A stretch of 64,000 bases of DNA from Chitinophaga sedimenti (GTDB taxonomy: Bacteria > Bacteroidota > Bacteroidia > Chitinophagales > Chitinophagaceae). Below are positions 20,313-32,237 of this stretch, piece by piece. The notes under the pieces were generated by a model, which saw only the letters and a list, made by a program, of their open reading frames with translations, did no database searches and was not told the DNA's origin. Made by a program: the position numbers and the translations under genes. Within the stretch, counting starts at the first letter, position 1; each line of letters starts with the position of its first letter. Location: positions 3,038,001 to 3,102,000 of the forward strand of contig NZ_JAKUKA010000001.1 in assembly GCF_023156195.1 (NCBI RefSeq). Reading direction: 5' to 3'.

Positions 20313-20967
20313 TTTCCAGTGATTCTTTAATGATGCGGTTAATTTCTTCCGCCCTGTTCAACACCATGAAGTGCCCGCCGCCATTGATCCGATGCGTGGG
20401 TTGCAGGTAACGGATGGGAAAGGGACGGTCTTTTGTGCCATGAATGTGCACTACCCTTTCGGGCATCCAGTCGTTTTTCCATTGGCAGATGGCGCTCATC
20501 GCCCAACGGGTATATGCATAGTCCTTTTTAGCAAGATATTCGCGCACCAGTTGCAGTTCGTACTTCGTTTCGGTTTGCAGGAAATACTCCACGATCAGGC
20601 GCCGGCGTCCGAACAGGAGGCGGTCCGGCACTTTCGTCAACACAAATTTAGAAAGCAGGTTATAGCGGTAGTAGGGCGGCCGCTCTTTCCGGTGCTTAAT
20701 GCTGGAGAGCAGGATCACCTTTTCCGTTTCGAGGAAACGCGCGATTTCCACACACATCATACCACCAAAGGATAAGCCCAGCAAAATGGGATTGGGATGT
20801 TGAATAGACTGCGCCATGCGTGCGGCATAGGCTTCGATAGACTCGTCCGGACCGGCTGGTTTAATCCGGGGCAGGTAATGCGTTTCATACCCGGCGGGGA
20901 ACTCAAGATTGCCGAATACCCGGTCGTCTGCCCCCAGGCCGCTGATTAGATAAATATGCTTACTCAT
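20278..20967 (-). CDS. alpha/beta hydrolase
   Basis: A 229-residue cytosolic hydrolase with an intact frame. The nucleophile elbow is LLGLSFGGM with Ser66. The acid is probably the Asp in HIHGTKDRPFP and the base the His in GGGHFMV, giving a complete triad. MSKHIYLISGLGADDRVF holds the oxyanion region. The ATG overlaps the end of the NtrC-type regulator gene by 8 bases on the same strand, so the two are probably one operon. The substrate is unknown. Confidence 0.82.
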   Translation of the reverse strand: MSKHIYLISGLGADDRVFGNLEFPAGYETHYLPRIKPAGPDESIEAYAARMAQSIQHPNPILLGLSFGGMMCVEIARFLETEKVILLSSIKHRKERPPYYRYNLLSKFVLTKVPDRLLFGRRRLIVEYFLQTETKYELQLVREYLAKKDYAYTRWAMSAICQWKNDWMPERVVHIHGTKDRPFPIRYLQPTHRINGGGHFMVLNRAEEINRIIKESLEINGQPLFSTSL

Positions 20968-22338
20968 CGTCTGCCCCGGATTTTTTTATACCGTACCGTT
21001 CGAGTTTATTGTACAAATGGCTGCGCTGGATCCCCAATTCCTGGGCGGTATGGGTCATATTCCAGGCATTTTTGCGCAGCATGAATGCTATGAAGATGCG
21101 TTCTACTTCCTCGCGGAATTCATGTAGCCTGTTAAAATCTAACAGTTCGTCACTCAGGTAGTTGCTTTTTTTTTTGTCGTGATTTGGCACTACATAATTC
21201 TCCACATCATCGGCTACGATCGTTTTGCCGGAGAGGATCACCAGTCGCTCCACGACGTTCCGCAGTTCGCGGATGTTACCTGTCCAGTTATGCGCCTGCA
21301 ATGCCTTGATCGCATCTTTATCGATCGTCTTGCGCGCAGTGCCGTATTCCGCACAGATGCCGTCGAGGAAGTGCTCTACCAGCAACGGAATATCCTCACG
21401 GCGCTCGTTCAAAGAAGGTACGTGAATCAAAATTACACTGAGACGGTGATACAGGTCGAGGCGAAAGTTTTTGTCTTCTACTTCTTTCAGCAGATCTTTA
21501 TTAGTAGCCGCGACTACGCGTACGTCTACACTTATTTCTTTATCGCCGCCCACGCGGGTAATTTTACCTTCCTGTAAAGCACGCAGCACTTTCGCCTGTG
21601 CACTGAGGCTCATGTCGCCGATCTCGTCGAGAAACAGCGTACCGCCACTCGCCTGCTCAAACTTACCGATGCGCTGTTTTACCGCAGAAGTAAAAGAACC
21701 TTTTTCGTGACCAAACAGTTCGCTTTCGATCAGTTCACCGGGAATAGCGGCGCAGTTTACTTCCACGATGGGGCCACCACTGCGGTTGCTGTAAGCGTGA
21801 ATCCAGCGGGCTACCACTTCCTTCCCCACCCCGTTTTCGCCGGTAATAAGCACGCGGGCATCCGTAGGCGCCACTTTCTGTATAGTATCTTTTATTTTGA
21901 TAATGGGAGATGCTTCCCCGATCATTTCCGGTGTCTTGTTCACCTTTTTGCGCAACGTTTTGGTTTCGGCCACCAGCGTGGTTTTGTCCATCGCATTACG
22001 CAGGGTGATAAGGAGCCGGTTTAAGTCCGGCGGTTTGGAAATGTAATCGTACGCGCCTTTCTTCACCGCGTCTACCGCGGTGTCTATATTACCGTGTCCC
22101 GACACCATCACAATGGGCACATCGGGATTAATTTCTTTCGCTTTTTCGAGGAACTCGAGGCCGTCCATTTTCGGCATTTTAATATCGCAGAGCACTGCAT
22201 CATACGTTTTGCCCTGGAACATTTTAAACCCTTCTGCCCCGTCGACCGCTTCGTCGATCTTATAACCTTCGTAGCTAAGAATTTCGGTAAGCGTTTTACG
22301 GATACTTTTTCGTCGTCGATAATCAGGATATTGGCCAT
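20960..22338 (-). CDS. sigma-54-dependent NtrC-type response regulator (one frame break)
   Basis: About 459 residues. The receiver domain starts MANILIIDDEKS and has phospho-acceptor Asp52 in LCDIKMP. The AAA+ domain shows the Walker A GENGVGKE and the Walker B TLFLDEIGDM. The sigma-54 contact loop reads GSFTSA instead of GAFTGA. The C-terminal Fis-type helix-turn-helix is MTHTAQELGIQRSHLYNKL. The frame breaks near 22308, where an A is missing in GACGAAAAAG. No sensor kinase is adjacent; the downstream hydrolase overlaps and shares its transcript. Confidence 0.9.
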
Positions 22339-22367
22339 AGTGTGCTGTCCATTATATTAAACAGTGC

Positions 22368-22375
22368 CAAAAATA
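22368..22375 (-). promoter_or_regulatory. -7 promoter element for the NtrC-type operon
   Basis: The minus strand reads TATTTTTG, an exact TAnnTTTG match 30 bases before the ATG. Confidence 0.45.
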
Positions 22376-22560
22376 ACACAATGCAGTTAAATAGCCGTTA
22401 AAAGTCTTTTTTGCTGATGCACCTGTTACTTCCGGTCGCCTGTATAACGTTGGAGGTGCGGGTAATATTGAAAAAAGGCCGATTTGGCAAAAGTCTACTA
22501 ACTTTACATACTGAAAGACTAATTTTAACTTACAGCGCCGTTAAGGTAACTGTTCCAAAT

Positions 22561-24258
<1,698 letters not shown>

Positions 24259-24282
24259 GTGCTATATCTGGTAAAGATAGTT

Positions 24283-24308
24283 GCCCCGGGAGTGCCCGGG
24301 GCTTTTTT
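24283..24308 (+). terminator. terminator after cysE-cysteine synthase
   Basis: The stem GCCCCGGG/CCCGGGGC with a 4-base loop is followed by six T, 24 bases past the stop. Confidence 0.9.
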
Positions 24309-24465
24309 ATGCGTAGGAAGATGTAATTATTTGCGACCTCACCGGCCCACGGAAGAAAGAGAGCAACAAACGACTTCCGTATGGCCGATTTCAACCATAG
24401 CAAAACCATAGTGTTTACTAGGGTTTCAGGGGAATGAGGCCTCCAGGATGCTTGCTGGAAGGGAC

Positions 24466-24503
24466 CCTGGCCCTTTGCCTGCCCTTTCCCTGCCCTTTCC
24501 CTG
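24466..24503. repeat. short tandem repeat, unit CCTGCCCTTTC
   Basis: Two exact 11-base copies (24478-24488 and 24489-24499) are preceded by one imperfect 12-base copy and followed by a partial one. They lie in the roughly 240-base gap between two convergent operons. No gene is seen in the gap. Confidence 0.7.
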
Positions 24504-24518
24504 GGCATTTGGGGGGTA

Positions 24519-24550
24519 AAAGGGCCGTTTCCGACGAAACGACCCTTTAA
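24519..24550 (-). terminator. terminator after pdhB
   Basis: An AAAGGG-CGTTT stem pairs with AAACG-CCCTTT with one mismatch and lies about 20 bases past the pdhB stop on the minus strand. Confidence 0.6.
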
Positions 24551-24568
24551 TATAGTGAACTGTACTGT

Positions 24569-25551
24569 TTACTTCTTCATGTACATTACTTCCTTCACCA
24601 GTTTCACAGTACGCTCGATATCGGGCAGGTACAGTTTTACCAGGTTAGGTGCGTAGTGCATCGGAGCATCTGCAGCTGTGATACGACGGATGGGGGCATC
24701 CAGGTAGTCAAAGCCTTCCTTCTGGATGCGGTAGCTGATCTCGGAAGAAATGCTGGAAAACGGCCATTGCTCTTCCACGATTACCAGGCGGTTGGTCTTT
24801 TTAACAGACTCCAGGATGGTGAACCAGTCGAGCGGACGGATGGTACGGAGGTCGATTACTTCGGCTTCAATACCCTCTTTTGCCAGTTCCTCAGCAGCAC
24901 CGAGGGCAACTTTCATCATTTTATTGAAAGAAACGATGGTCACGTCACGGCCGGCGCGTTTGATGTCGGCTTTACCGATAGGGATGATGTATTCCTCTTC
25001 AGGAACCTCGCCCATATCGCCGTACATCTGCTCACTTTCCATGAAAACAACCGGATCGTCGTCGCGGATAGCCGCTTTCAGCAGGCCTTTTGCGTCGTAC
25101 GGGTTGGAAACAGAAACTACTTTAAGACCGGGGATGTTCGCGTAGTAGCTTTCGAAGGCAGTGGAGTGCTGGGCACCGAGCTGGCCGGCAGAACCGTTAG
25201 GTCCGCGGAACACGATAGGACAGCCAACCTGTCCGCCGCTCATGGCGAGCATTTTCGAAGCAGTATTCAGGATCTGGTCCAGTGCCAGTACGGCAAAGTT
25301 CCGGTCATAAATTCGAGTACAGGACGAAGGCCGTTTTGCGCTGCACCTACGCCGATGGCGGTGAAGCCCAGTTCTGCGATCGGTGTGTCAATTACACGCT
25401 TAGGACCAAATTCGTCCAGCATTCCCTGGCTCACTTTATAGGCACCGTTGTATTCTGCCACTTCTTCTCCCATGAGGAATACGCGGTCGTCCCGGCGCAT
25501 TTCTTCCTGCATGGCTTCCCTTAAGGCTTGTCTGAAAGCTATCTGACGCAT
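24569..25551 (-). CDS. pdhB: pyruvate dehydrogenase E1 component, beta subunit (one frame break)
   Basis: The beta subunit of the thiamine-diphosphate E1 enzyme that decarboxylates pyruvate for acetyl-CoA production. It starts [35 protein letters not shown] and [15 protein letters not shown] are typical of the pyrimidine-binding domain. The C-terminal transketolase domain shows [15 protein letters not shown] and [13 protein letters not shown]. The frame breaks near 25293: EFMT should continue as [18 protein letters not shown]. Repaired length is about 327 residues. The alpha subunit gene is not in the window. Confidence 0.95.
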
Positions 25552-25601
25552 TTGCTTAGTAATAAGTTATGAACGTTAATTGCCACTATAAAAATGGTAG
25601 G

Positions 25602-25632
25602 CAAAAATATTGTTTGTTCACGAAAAAGCAAA
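25602..25632 (-). promoter_or_regulatory. full -33/-7 promoter for pdhB
   Basis: On the minus strand, TTTG at 25632-25629 and TATTTTTG at 25609-25602 are separated by 19 bases. This is the complete Bacteroidota consensus TTTG-N19-TAnnTTTG, placed about 50 bases before the ATG. Confidence 0.7.
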
Positions 25633-25666
25633 CATAATTGTTCAAATATGTTAATTGGACACAATA

Positions 25667-26839
25667 TTATACCCTTTCAATGATCATCGCACTCGCCCCG
25701 CCACCGCCATTGCAGATGCCTGCCACGCCGTAACGGCCTTTGTTATGTTGGAGGATAGAACTGAGGGTAACGATGATGCGCGCGCCGCTACAGCCGATCG
25801 GGTGGCCCATGGCTACTGCCCCGCCCCATACGTTCAGTTGCTCGGCGCCAAGGCCCAGCTCCTGCTGATTAGCCATGGCCACACAGGAGAAGGCTTCATT
25901 GATTTCCGCGAAGTCCATATCGCTGATTTCCAGTTTCGCCTTGCCCAGTGCGCGGTTAATGGCTTTTACCGGGGTGGTGGTAAACCACTCCGGCGCCTGC
26001 GACGCGTCGGCAAAGCTCACAATGCGGGCCAGCGGGGTGAGGTTCAATTCTTTGAGCGCATCCTCTCCCACCAGTACTACTGCCGCGGCACCGTCGTTCA
26101 GGTTGGAGGCATTGGCCGGGGTAATAGTGCCTTCTTTAACGAAAGTAGGTTTCAGGGTAGGGATTTTATCGAAGTTTACCTTTTTAATGTCTTCATCCTC
26201 ATTGACCACCACGGTTTGCTTGCCGGCAATTTCCACCGGGGCGATCTCGCTCACGAAATAGCCCTTTTCCTGGGCCGCAGCGGCGCGCTGGTAGCTCTGA
26301 ACAGCATATGCGTCCTGGTCTTCCCGGGTAAATTTATAGGTAGATGCGCACAGTTCACCCGCATTGCCCATGTGATAGTTGTTATAAGGATCCCACAGGC
26401 CGTCGCGGATAATGCCGTCGGTGACGGCGCCGTGGCCAAGGCGGTAGCCGTTACGGGCCTTATCCAGGTAATAGGGTACGTTGCTCATACTCTCCATGCC
26501 GCCGGCCACCACGATGTCGTTTTCGCCCAGCATGATGCTTTGCGCGCCCAACATAATGGCTTTCATGCCCGAAGCACATACTTTGTTCACCGTGGTACAG
26601 GGCACATTTACCGGGAAGCCCGCATAAATGCTGGCCTGGTTGGCCGGCGCCTGACCAAGGTTGGCACTGATCACATTACCCATGTAAACCTCCTGTACTT
26701 TGTCGGCCGCAATACCCGAACGCTGGAGCGCGGCTTTCATCACCGTTGCGCCCAGTTGGGTGGCGGACAAAGAGGACAGGCTTCCGTTAAAACTGCCAAT
26801 CGGGGTTCTGGCTACTGCTGCGATAAAAACTTCTTTCAT
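25667..26839 (-). CDS. acetyl-CoA C-acetyltransferase (thiolase)
   Basis: Condenses two acetyl-CoA to acetoacetyl-CoA, or acts in the reverse direction. The frame is intact at 390 residues. The acyl-enzyme nucleophile is Cys88 in VNKVCASGMKA. The NEAFSC loop, the GGAVAMGHPIGCSGAR histidine motif and the second catalytic Cys in GICNGGGGAS are all present. It is most like the biosynthetic or degradative thiolase II group. It is transcribed toward pdhB but has its own promoter-like element upstream. Confidence 0.95.
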   Translation of the reverse strand: MKEVFIAAVARTPIGSFNGSLSSLSATQLGATVMKAALQRSGIAADKVQEVYMGNVISANLGQAPANQASIYAGFPVNVPCTTVNKVCASGMKAIMLGAQSIMLGENDIVVAGGMESMSNVPYYLDKARNGYRLGHGAVTDGIIRDGLWDPYNNYHMGNAGELCASTYKFTREDQDAYAVQSYQRAAAAQEKGYFVSEIAPVEIAGKQTVVVNEDEDIKKVNFDKIPTLKPTFVKEGTITPANASNLNDGAAAVVLVGEDALKELNLTPLARIVSFADASQAPEWFTTTPVKAINRALGKAKLEISDMDFAEINEAFSCVAMANQQELGLGAEQLNVWGGAVAMGHPIGCSGARIIVTLSSILQHNKGRYGVAGICNGGGGASAMIIERV

Positions 26840-26864
26840 TGTGGATTTTCTTTTTAAAAGCTAT

Positions 26865-26872
26865 CAAATTTA
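26865..26872 (-). promoter_or_regulatory. -7 promoter element for the thiolase gene
   Basis: The minus strand reads TAAATTTG, an exact TAnnTTTG match 25 bases before the ATG. No -33 element is seen. Confidence 0.45.
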
Positions 26873-27043
26873 GGGAATAGGATTTTGTGAAGCGGGAATC
26901 GGGGATAGATGGTTTTTAATGATGGGGATGTTTGGTTAGGAGATTGCTAAGAATTCCATTGGTTTTCAGATACATTTCTGACACCGGCCCGATGAAACCA
27001 GTGATTTATTAATTAAGACAGTTCTTAAATGAAGGGCATTCCG

Positions 27044-27051
27044 TAAGTTTG
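27044..27051 (+). promoter_or_regulatory. -7 promoter element for dnaG
   Basis: TAAGTTTG matches TAnnTTTG 17 bases before the TTG start; a weak TTC lies about 19 bases upstream. The short leader fits the TTG start at 27069. Confidence 0.45.
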
Positions 27052-27068
27052 CAGTTGACTTTCCACAC

Positions 27069-29031
27069 TTGATCACACAAAACACCATACAGCAAATCCT
27101 CGCCCGCATCGACATCGTCGACGTGGTAGGCACCTTCGTGAAACTGAAGAAGCGCGGCAACGGCTACCTTGGCCTCTGCCCCTTTCACAATGAAAAAACG
27201 CCTTCGTTCACGGTATCGGCCAGCAAGGAAATATATAAATGTTTCGGCTGCGGCAAAAGCGGCAACGGCATCAACTTCATCATGGAGCACGAAAAGTACT
27301 CCTATGTGGAAGCATTACGCTGGCTCGCCCAACGTTACAGCGTGGAAGTCGAGGAAACGGAACAGAGTCCCGAGCAAAAACAGCGGGCCCTCATGTCCGA
27401 CTCCCTCTTCATCATCAACAACTTTGCCCGGGAATATTTTTCTAAAACCCTGTTCGAATCCGAAGAAGGCCAGAATGTAGGCCTCTCCTACTTCGAGGAA
27501 AGGGGCTTTACCCAGAAACGGTCAAAAAGTTCCAGCTCGGCTACTGTTTAAATACCCGCGACGCCTTCGCCAAAACTGCCATCTCCAAGGGATATAACCT
27601 GGAGTACCTGCAGAAACTCGGGTTGGTGACCATGCGGTACGAACAGCCGGCGGATAACTACCGTGGCCGTGTTATTTTCCCGATCCACAATCAGAGCGGT
27701 AAGATTCTCGGCTTCGGGGCGAGGATATTGGGCAAGGCCGATAAGGCGCCCAAGTACATCAACTCCCCGGAAAACGAAATTTATTATAAGAGTAAGGTGC
27801 TGTACGGCACTTACTTCGCCCGGCACTCGATCGATAAACTCGATGAATGCCTGCTCGTGGAGGGTTATACGGACGTGATATCGCTGCACCAGGCCGGTGT
27901 GGAGAACGTGGTGGCGTCCAGCGGTACCTCGCTTACGCAGGACCAGCTGCGCCTTATCCGCAAATACACCAATAACCTCACCATCCTGTATGATGGCGAT
28001 GCCGCAGGTGTGAAAGCGGCCCTGCGCGGACTGGACATGGCCGTGGAAGAGGGCCTCAACGTAAAAGTAGTGCTCATCCCCGATAAGGAAGACCCCGATA
28101 GTTACGTACAAAAGATCGGCGCGGACGCCTTCCGCCAGTTTATTGCGGACAACAAGCAGGACTTCGTGATCTTTAAACTGCAGGCGTCCCTGGTGGATGC
28201 CGGCAGCGACATGAACAAAAAGTCGAAACTGGTAAGCGAGATCGCGGAAACGATTTCTAAAATCAACAAAACAGAAGGCTTTACCCGCCAGCAGGAATAC
28301 ATCCGCCAGAGCGCTGAAATCCTCAAGATCGATGAGGAAGGCATGACGCAGCTGGTGAACAAGTTCATCCGCGAAAAGATGACCAAGCTCGAAAAAGAGC
28401 TTACCAAGAATAAAAATCCTGACTACGATGTGCCGGAAGAGGACCTGCCGCCTATTCCGGAGGAGTACCTCGATGATACGAGCAACATTGCCCTGTTCAA
28501 TCCCCACGAAAAACAGGAACAGGAACTCGTAAAAATCCTGCTGCGCTTTGGTCAGAAACAGTTTTCGGAAGAAGATAATAGCTCGGTAGCCGATTATATA
28601 TTCCACCTGCCGTACGACTTCGAATCACTGTCGGACAACGAAATGGTGAAACGTATCCTGCACGAGTATAAAGCAGAATATGATAAAGGAAATATGCTCG
28701 ACAGCCGCTGGTTCCTGTATCACAGCGATCCTGAAGTAGTGAAAGCCACCACGGTTATCTGGAAGATAAAGAAGCGGAACTGAGCACCAACTGGAAGGAG
28801 AAATTCGAGATCATGACCAAGTACGGCGACAATGCCTACATCAACGACACGATCTCTACGACTAACTATCTCATCCTCCGGAAGATCAAAAAACTGATCC
28901 TGGAAAACCAGGAGGAAATGAAGAATGCAGCGGAATTTGCGGATCAGATGCGGTGCCTGGAAATGGCGAAACACCTGAAAGAGATTGAGATGGAGTTAAC
29001 GAAAACGGTGAATACGGTGATATTAAAATAG
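27069..29031 (+). CDS. dnaG: DNA primase (two frame breaks)
   Basis: Makes RNA primers at the replication fork with DnaB. The start is TTG 27069 (ITQNTIQQILARIDIVDVVG). The CHC2 zinc finger is CPFHNEKTPSF with YKCFGCGKSG. The TOPRIM core shows LLVEGYTDVISLHQAG and LYDGDAAGVKA. A long acidic linker and a C-terminal helicase-interaction domain end TVNTVILK. Breaks lie near 27515 (a C lost in ACCCCAGAA) and 28765 (IWKIKKRN should read YLEDKEAELSTNW). Repaired length is about 654 residues. Confidence 0.95.
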
Positions 29032-29060
29032 AAAAGGCGCGGAGTGATCCGCGCCTTTTC
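29031..29060. terminator. bidirectional terminator between dnaG and folA
   Basis: A perfect 13-base stem GAAAAGGCGCGGA/TCCGCGCCTTTTC with loop GTGA lies between the convergent genes, with A/T runs built into the stem ends. Confidence 0.9.
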
Positions 29061-29066
29061 AGTTAC

Positions 29067-29561
29067 CTACTTCCGCTCCCACACCTCAAACGTATACGCA
29101 TACGCATGTTTCTCATCCGCCTCATGTTTATCCGCCTTTACTAACTTCCACTCCAGCGCATTGATGTCCGGGAAATATGCATCCCCCTCCACTTTAGCGT
29201 GTACCCTTGTCAGGTAGATGCGGTTTACGGCGGGCAGCGACTGTACAAATATCTCGGTACCACCGGTAATGAAAATCTCTTTTGTATCGTACACCAGCGC
29301 TTTATCAATCGCCTTGCTGATGGAATTTACCACCTCCACACCTTCCGGTGCAAAGTCCGGCTGGCGCGTGATCACGATATTAGGCCGGCCCTTCAGCGGG
29401 CTGCCGCCCATCGATTCAAAGGTCTTGCGTCCCATGATAATAGGCATGCCCCAGGTGGTATTCTTAAAATATTTCAGATCGTTGGGCAGCTTCCGGGGCA
29501 AATCGTTGTTAATGCCGATCACGTTATTTTCGGAGGCTGCGACTATAATAGATACCATCAT
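29067..29561 (-). CDS. folA: dihydrofolate reductase
   Basis: Regenerates tetrahydrofolate with NADPH, replacing what thymidylate synthase consumes. The intact frame gives 164 residues. NDLPRKLPNDLKYFKNTTWG holds the substrate acid and active-site helix. MGRKTFESMG and FITGGTEIF are the NADPH-binding motifs. The start MMVSIIVAASENNVIG lies 3 bases after the thyA stop, so thyA-folA form a tight operon. Confidence 0.96.
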   Translation of the reverse strand: MMVSIIVAASENNVIGINNDLPRKLPNDLKYFKNTTWGMPIIMGRKTFESMGGSPLKGRPNIVITRQPDFAPEGVEVVNSISKAIDKALVYDTKEIFITGGTEIFVQSLPAVNRIYLTRVHAKVEGDAYFPDINALEWKLVKADKHEADEKHAYAYTFEVWERK

Positions 29562-29564
29562 AAA

Positions 29565-30359
29565 CTATACGGCTACCGGTGCTTTGATGTGAGGATGTGA
29601 TTCATAATTCTCCAGCGTGAAATCTTCAAACTCGAAAGAGAAGATATCTTTTACGTCCGGGTTTAGCTTCATCTGCGGCAGCGGGAAAGGCTGACGGGTA
29701 AGCTGCAGTTTGGCCTGTTCAACGTGGTTGCTGTACAGGTGCACATCCCCGAAGCTGTGTATGAACTCTCCGGGCTGTAAACCGCATACCTGTGCGATCA
29801 TCAGCGTCAGCAGAGCGTAGGAGGCAATATTGAACGGTACGCCGAGAAATACGTCCGCGCTGCGCTGGTACAGCTGGCAGCTCAGTTTACCATCGGCCAC
29901 GTAAAACTGGAACAGGCAATGGCAGGGACTCAACGCCATATGCGGCAAATCGGCCACGTTCCATGCACTGATGATGAGGCGGCGGCTGTCGGGTGTTTTC
30001 TTTATCTGGTTGATAAGATCCGTTACCTGGTCAATCACCTTGCCGTCTGCGCCCGTCCAGCTACGCCATTGATGACCGTAAACGGGACCGAGATCACCGT
30101 TTTCATCGGCCCACTCGTTCCAGATCTTCACCCCGTTATCTGTCAGGTACTTAATATTGGTGTCGCCTTTCAGGAACCAGAGCAGTTCGTAGATAATGGA
30201 TTTCAGGTGAAGTTTTTTGGTAGTAACCAGCGGAAAACCCTCCTGCAGGTCAAACCGCATCTGGTAACCAAAGCAGCTGAGTGTTCCGGTACCGGTGCGG
30301 TCGGTTTTCACCGCGCCTTTATCAAGGATATGTTGAAGTAAATCGAGATATTGTTGCAT
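29565..30359 (-). CDS. thyA: thymidylate synthase
   Basis: Methylates dUMP to dTMP using methylene-tetrahydrofolate. The 264-residue frame is intact, the standard short bacterial length. The catalytic Cys is in [12 protein letters not shown]. The phosphate-binding [10 protein letters not shown] and the [14 protein letters not shown] dimer segment are clear. It sits directly before folA in the same operon. Confidence 0.97.
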   Translation of the reverse strand: MQQYLDLLQHILDKGAVKTDRTGTGTLSCFGYQMRFDLQEGFPLVTTKKLHLKSIIYELLWFLKGDTNIKYLTDNGVKIWNEWADENGDLGPVYGHQWRSWTGADGKVIDQVTDLINQIKKTPDSRRLIISAWNVADLPHMALSPCHCLFQFYVADGKLSCQLYQRSADVFLGVPFNIASYALLTLMIAQVCGLQPGEFIHSFGDVHLYSNHVEQAKLQLTRQPFPLPQMKLNPDVKDIFSFEFEDFTLENYESHPHIKAPVAV

Positions 30360-30379
30360 ACTGGGGGCAAGTTACAAAA

Positions 30380-30404
30380 AAGGCCCCCATTACCGGAGGC
30401 CCTT
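30380..30404 (-). terminator. terminator after proline dehydrogenase
   Basis: On the minus strand AAGG(G)CCTCC pairs with GGGGGCCTT and is followed by a run of T. It lies 25 bases past the stop and just upstream of thyA. Confidence 0.7.
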
Positions 30405-30429
30405 TATGCACATTTGTGGATATTAACTT

Positions 30430-31605
30430 TTAAAGCTTCCTGCGTTTCAGTTCCTTGCGGATGAGCCCCAGCTCCCGTCCCATTTGTCCCGCAATAGATG
30501 TATTCTCCTGCGCGCGGCGGATCAGGTAGGGCATTACATCCCGTACCGGGCCGTAAGGCAGGTACTTGGACACATGGTAACCGGCATGGGCCAGGTTAAA
30601 CGTGATGTTATCGCTCATGCCGTATAACTGCGAAAAGCTGATATGCGGGTGATTCGGCGGAAGGTGCCTTTCGGCCATCAGCCTGGTCACGAGCAGTGTA
30701 CTGTCTTCGTTGTGTGTACCCACGAACAGGCCCAGTTTCTGGATATGATCGAGGCAGAAGTGAATGGCCTCGTTGTAATCTTCGTCGGCCGACTGCTTAT
30801 CGGGTTGTATGGGCGACTCATAGCTTTGCTCCTCGGCCCGGCGGCGTTCCTTTTCCATATAGGCGCCGCGTACCAGCTTGGCGCCCAGGAAGTAACCTAC
30901 CTTTTCGGCCTTGTGCTGCGATGATTTCAGGAACTCGAGGCGGTCGTGGCGGTACAGCTGGAACGTATTGTAAACAATCACTTCCGAGCGGTTGTAACGC
31001 GCCATCATGGCATCCGCCAGGTCGTCGACCGGCTGCTGTATCCACGATTCTTCCGCGTCGATCAGCACGGCCACCTTGTGCAGCGCGGCTGTTTCGGCAA
31101 TAGTATTGATACGCGCCTGTACGCGCTCGTACTCACGCGCTTCTTCGGCGGTAAGCGTTTCGCCCCGGTGCAGCTTTTCGAGCAGCGCAAAACGCGCGAA
31201 GCCCGTTACCTTGATCGCGATGAAAGGAATATGCTTTTTACCGGCGGCAAACTGTATCGCTTTAATAAACTCCGGAACCGCATTGTCATAGTTTTCCTCC
31301 CCTTCCATGGCTTCCACCCCATAATCCAGCACGGCGCCTACGCCGAACTTGCTCAGGTTTTGCGCGGTCAGGGCAGCTTCCCGGAGATTTTCACCTCCGC
31401 AGAACTGTTCAAAAATGGTGGATTTGATGATGCCTTTACGGGCAGGCCCAGCTTAAAGGCAAGGGGCGTGGCCCACGCGCCGAACTTCACCAGCCAGGGT
31501 TTACCGATGTTGGAAAAAGGAAATTTGCTTTTTTAATGATCGGTTGCTGCGGTGTTCAAATGCAATGGCGGTATTCTCGAAAGATATTAATGGCTGCGTT
31601 TCCAT
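30430..31605 (-). CDS. proline dehydrogenase (several frame breaks near the 5' end)
   Basis: FAD enzyme oxidising proline to pyrroline-5-carboxylate; monofunctional, like Bacteroidota and mitochondrial forms. The repaired start is ATG 31605 (METQPLISFENTAIAFEHRS). Breaks occur near 31530 (A-run), 31520 (T-run), 31460 and 31440. From 31332 on the frame is continuous: GYFLGAKLVRGAYMEKER, FVGTHNEDS, and YLPYGPVRDVMPYLIRRAQEN carry the FAD and proline-binding residues. Repaired length is about 393 residues. Confidence 0.9.
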
Positions 31606-32237
31606 GGCCGGCAAAGTTAGGGTCCTCCCCGATACCAACAAAAACTATAATGGCCCATCCGTTAACACATATTGTCTTTTTCTATCCGTTAAAATCCCTG
31701 TCTAAAAAATAGGGCATTCATACTCACCCTAAAAAGTCAACATAGTATACTATTCCGAAATATTTTAATGAATTGTTAAAAATACTTAAAAGTAAGTATC
31801 GGGAGTGGATGCCGTGGAATTACCTTTGCAGCAAGCATTTCATCCAATTACGCTACGAGAGAGCACATTTGAGTATAAACAACCGAGATCAATCCCTAAC
31901 CTGGCAATCCGCACAAACAGCGATTCCCACGGGGATATCAAGAGCCAAAGCCTACAACAACAGTGATGAAGGACGCACCAATCGCACCTCCGACCTGTAC
32001 AGGTAATATTCAATGTTGAATACTTCATACTAAAAATATCGGGTTGATTACCCTCTATCAGCCTTGTTGCTTGCCCCAAGGATTTAAGCTGTCTTATTTG
32101 CGCATGCTTCTTTGTATAGAAGAATTATGGCAAGGTAAGACGGCTTATAATCATTTAGGGGATGATAATCATTAACAATTCCACAGAAAAAATTTACTAC
32201 TTTTATCGCGGCTCAACATCTCAACCAACCTTACCTA
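31606..32237. other. intergenic stretch with a nested hairpin, no gene seen
   Basis: About 630 bases, visibly AT-richer than the flanks. A TACCTTTG (-7-like) lies at 31821-31828 on plus. At 32085-32147 the 12-base arms TAAGCTGTCTTA and TAAGACGGCTTA (one G-U pair) enclose a second stem, CTTCT/AGAAG at 32107-32122. Short open frames here look non-coding. The hairpin ends about 90 bases before the FecR-like start and could be an untranslated leader element. Confidence 0.4.

Noticed and set aside
27069..29031. Programmed frameshifting in dnaG, argS or pfkA
   Set aside because: The sites share no slippery-sequence and structure pattern, and similar slips occur in about 30 unrelated genes.
31773..32006. 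77-codon plus-strand frame in the 31.6-32.2 kb gap
   Set aside because: Composition and sequence look random, with no domain-like pattern and no ribosome site.
32050..32165. Remnant of an ECF sigma factor before the FecR-like gene
   Set aside because: A plus-strand frame reading LPQGFKLSYLRM and GKTAYNHLGDDNH faintly resembles sigma region 4, but the match is too short and degenerate to support.
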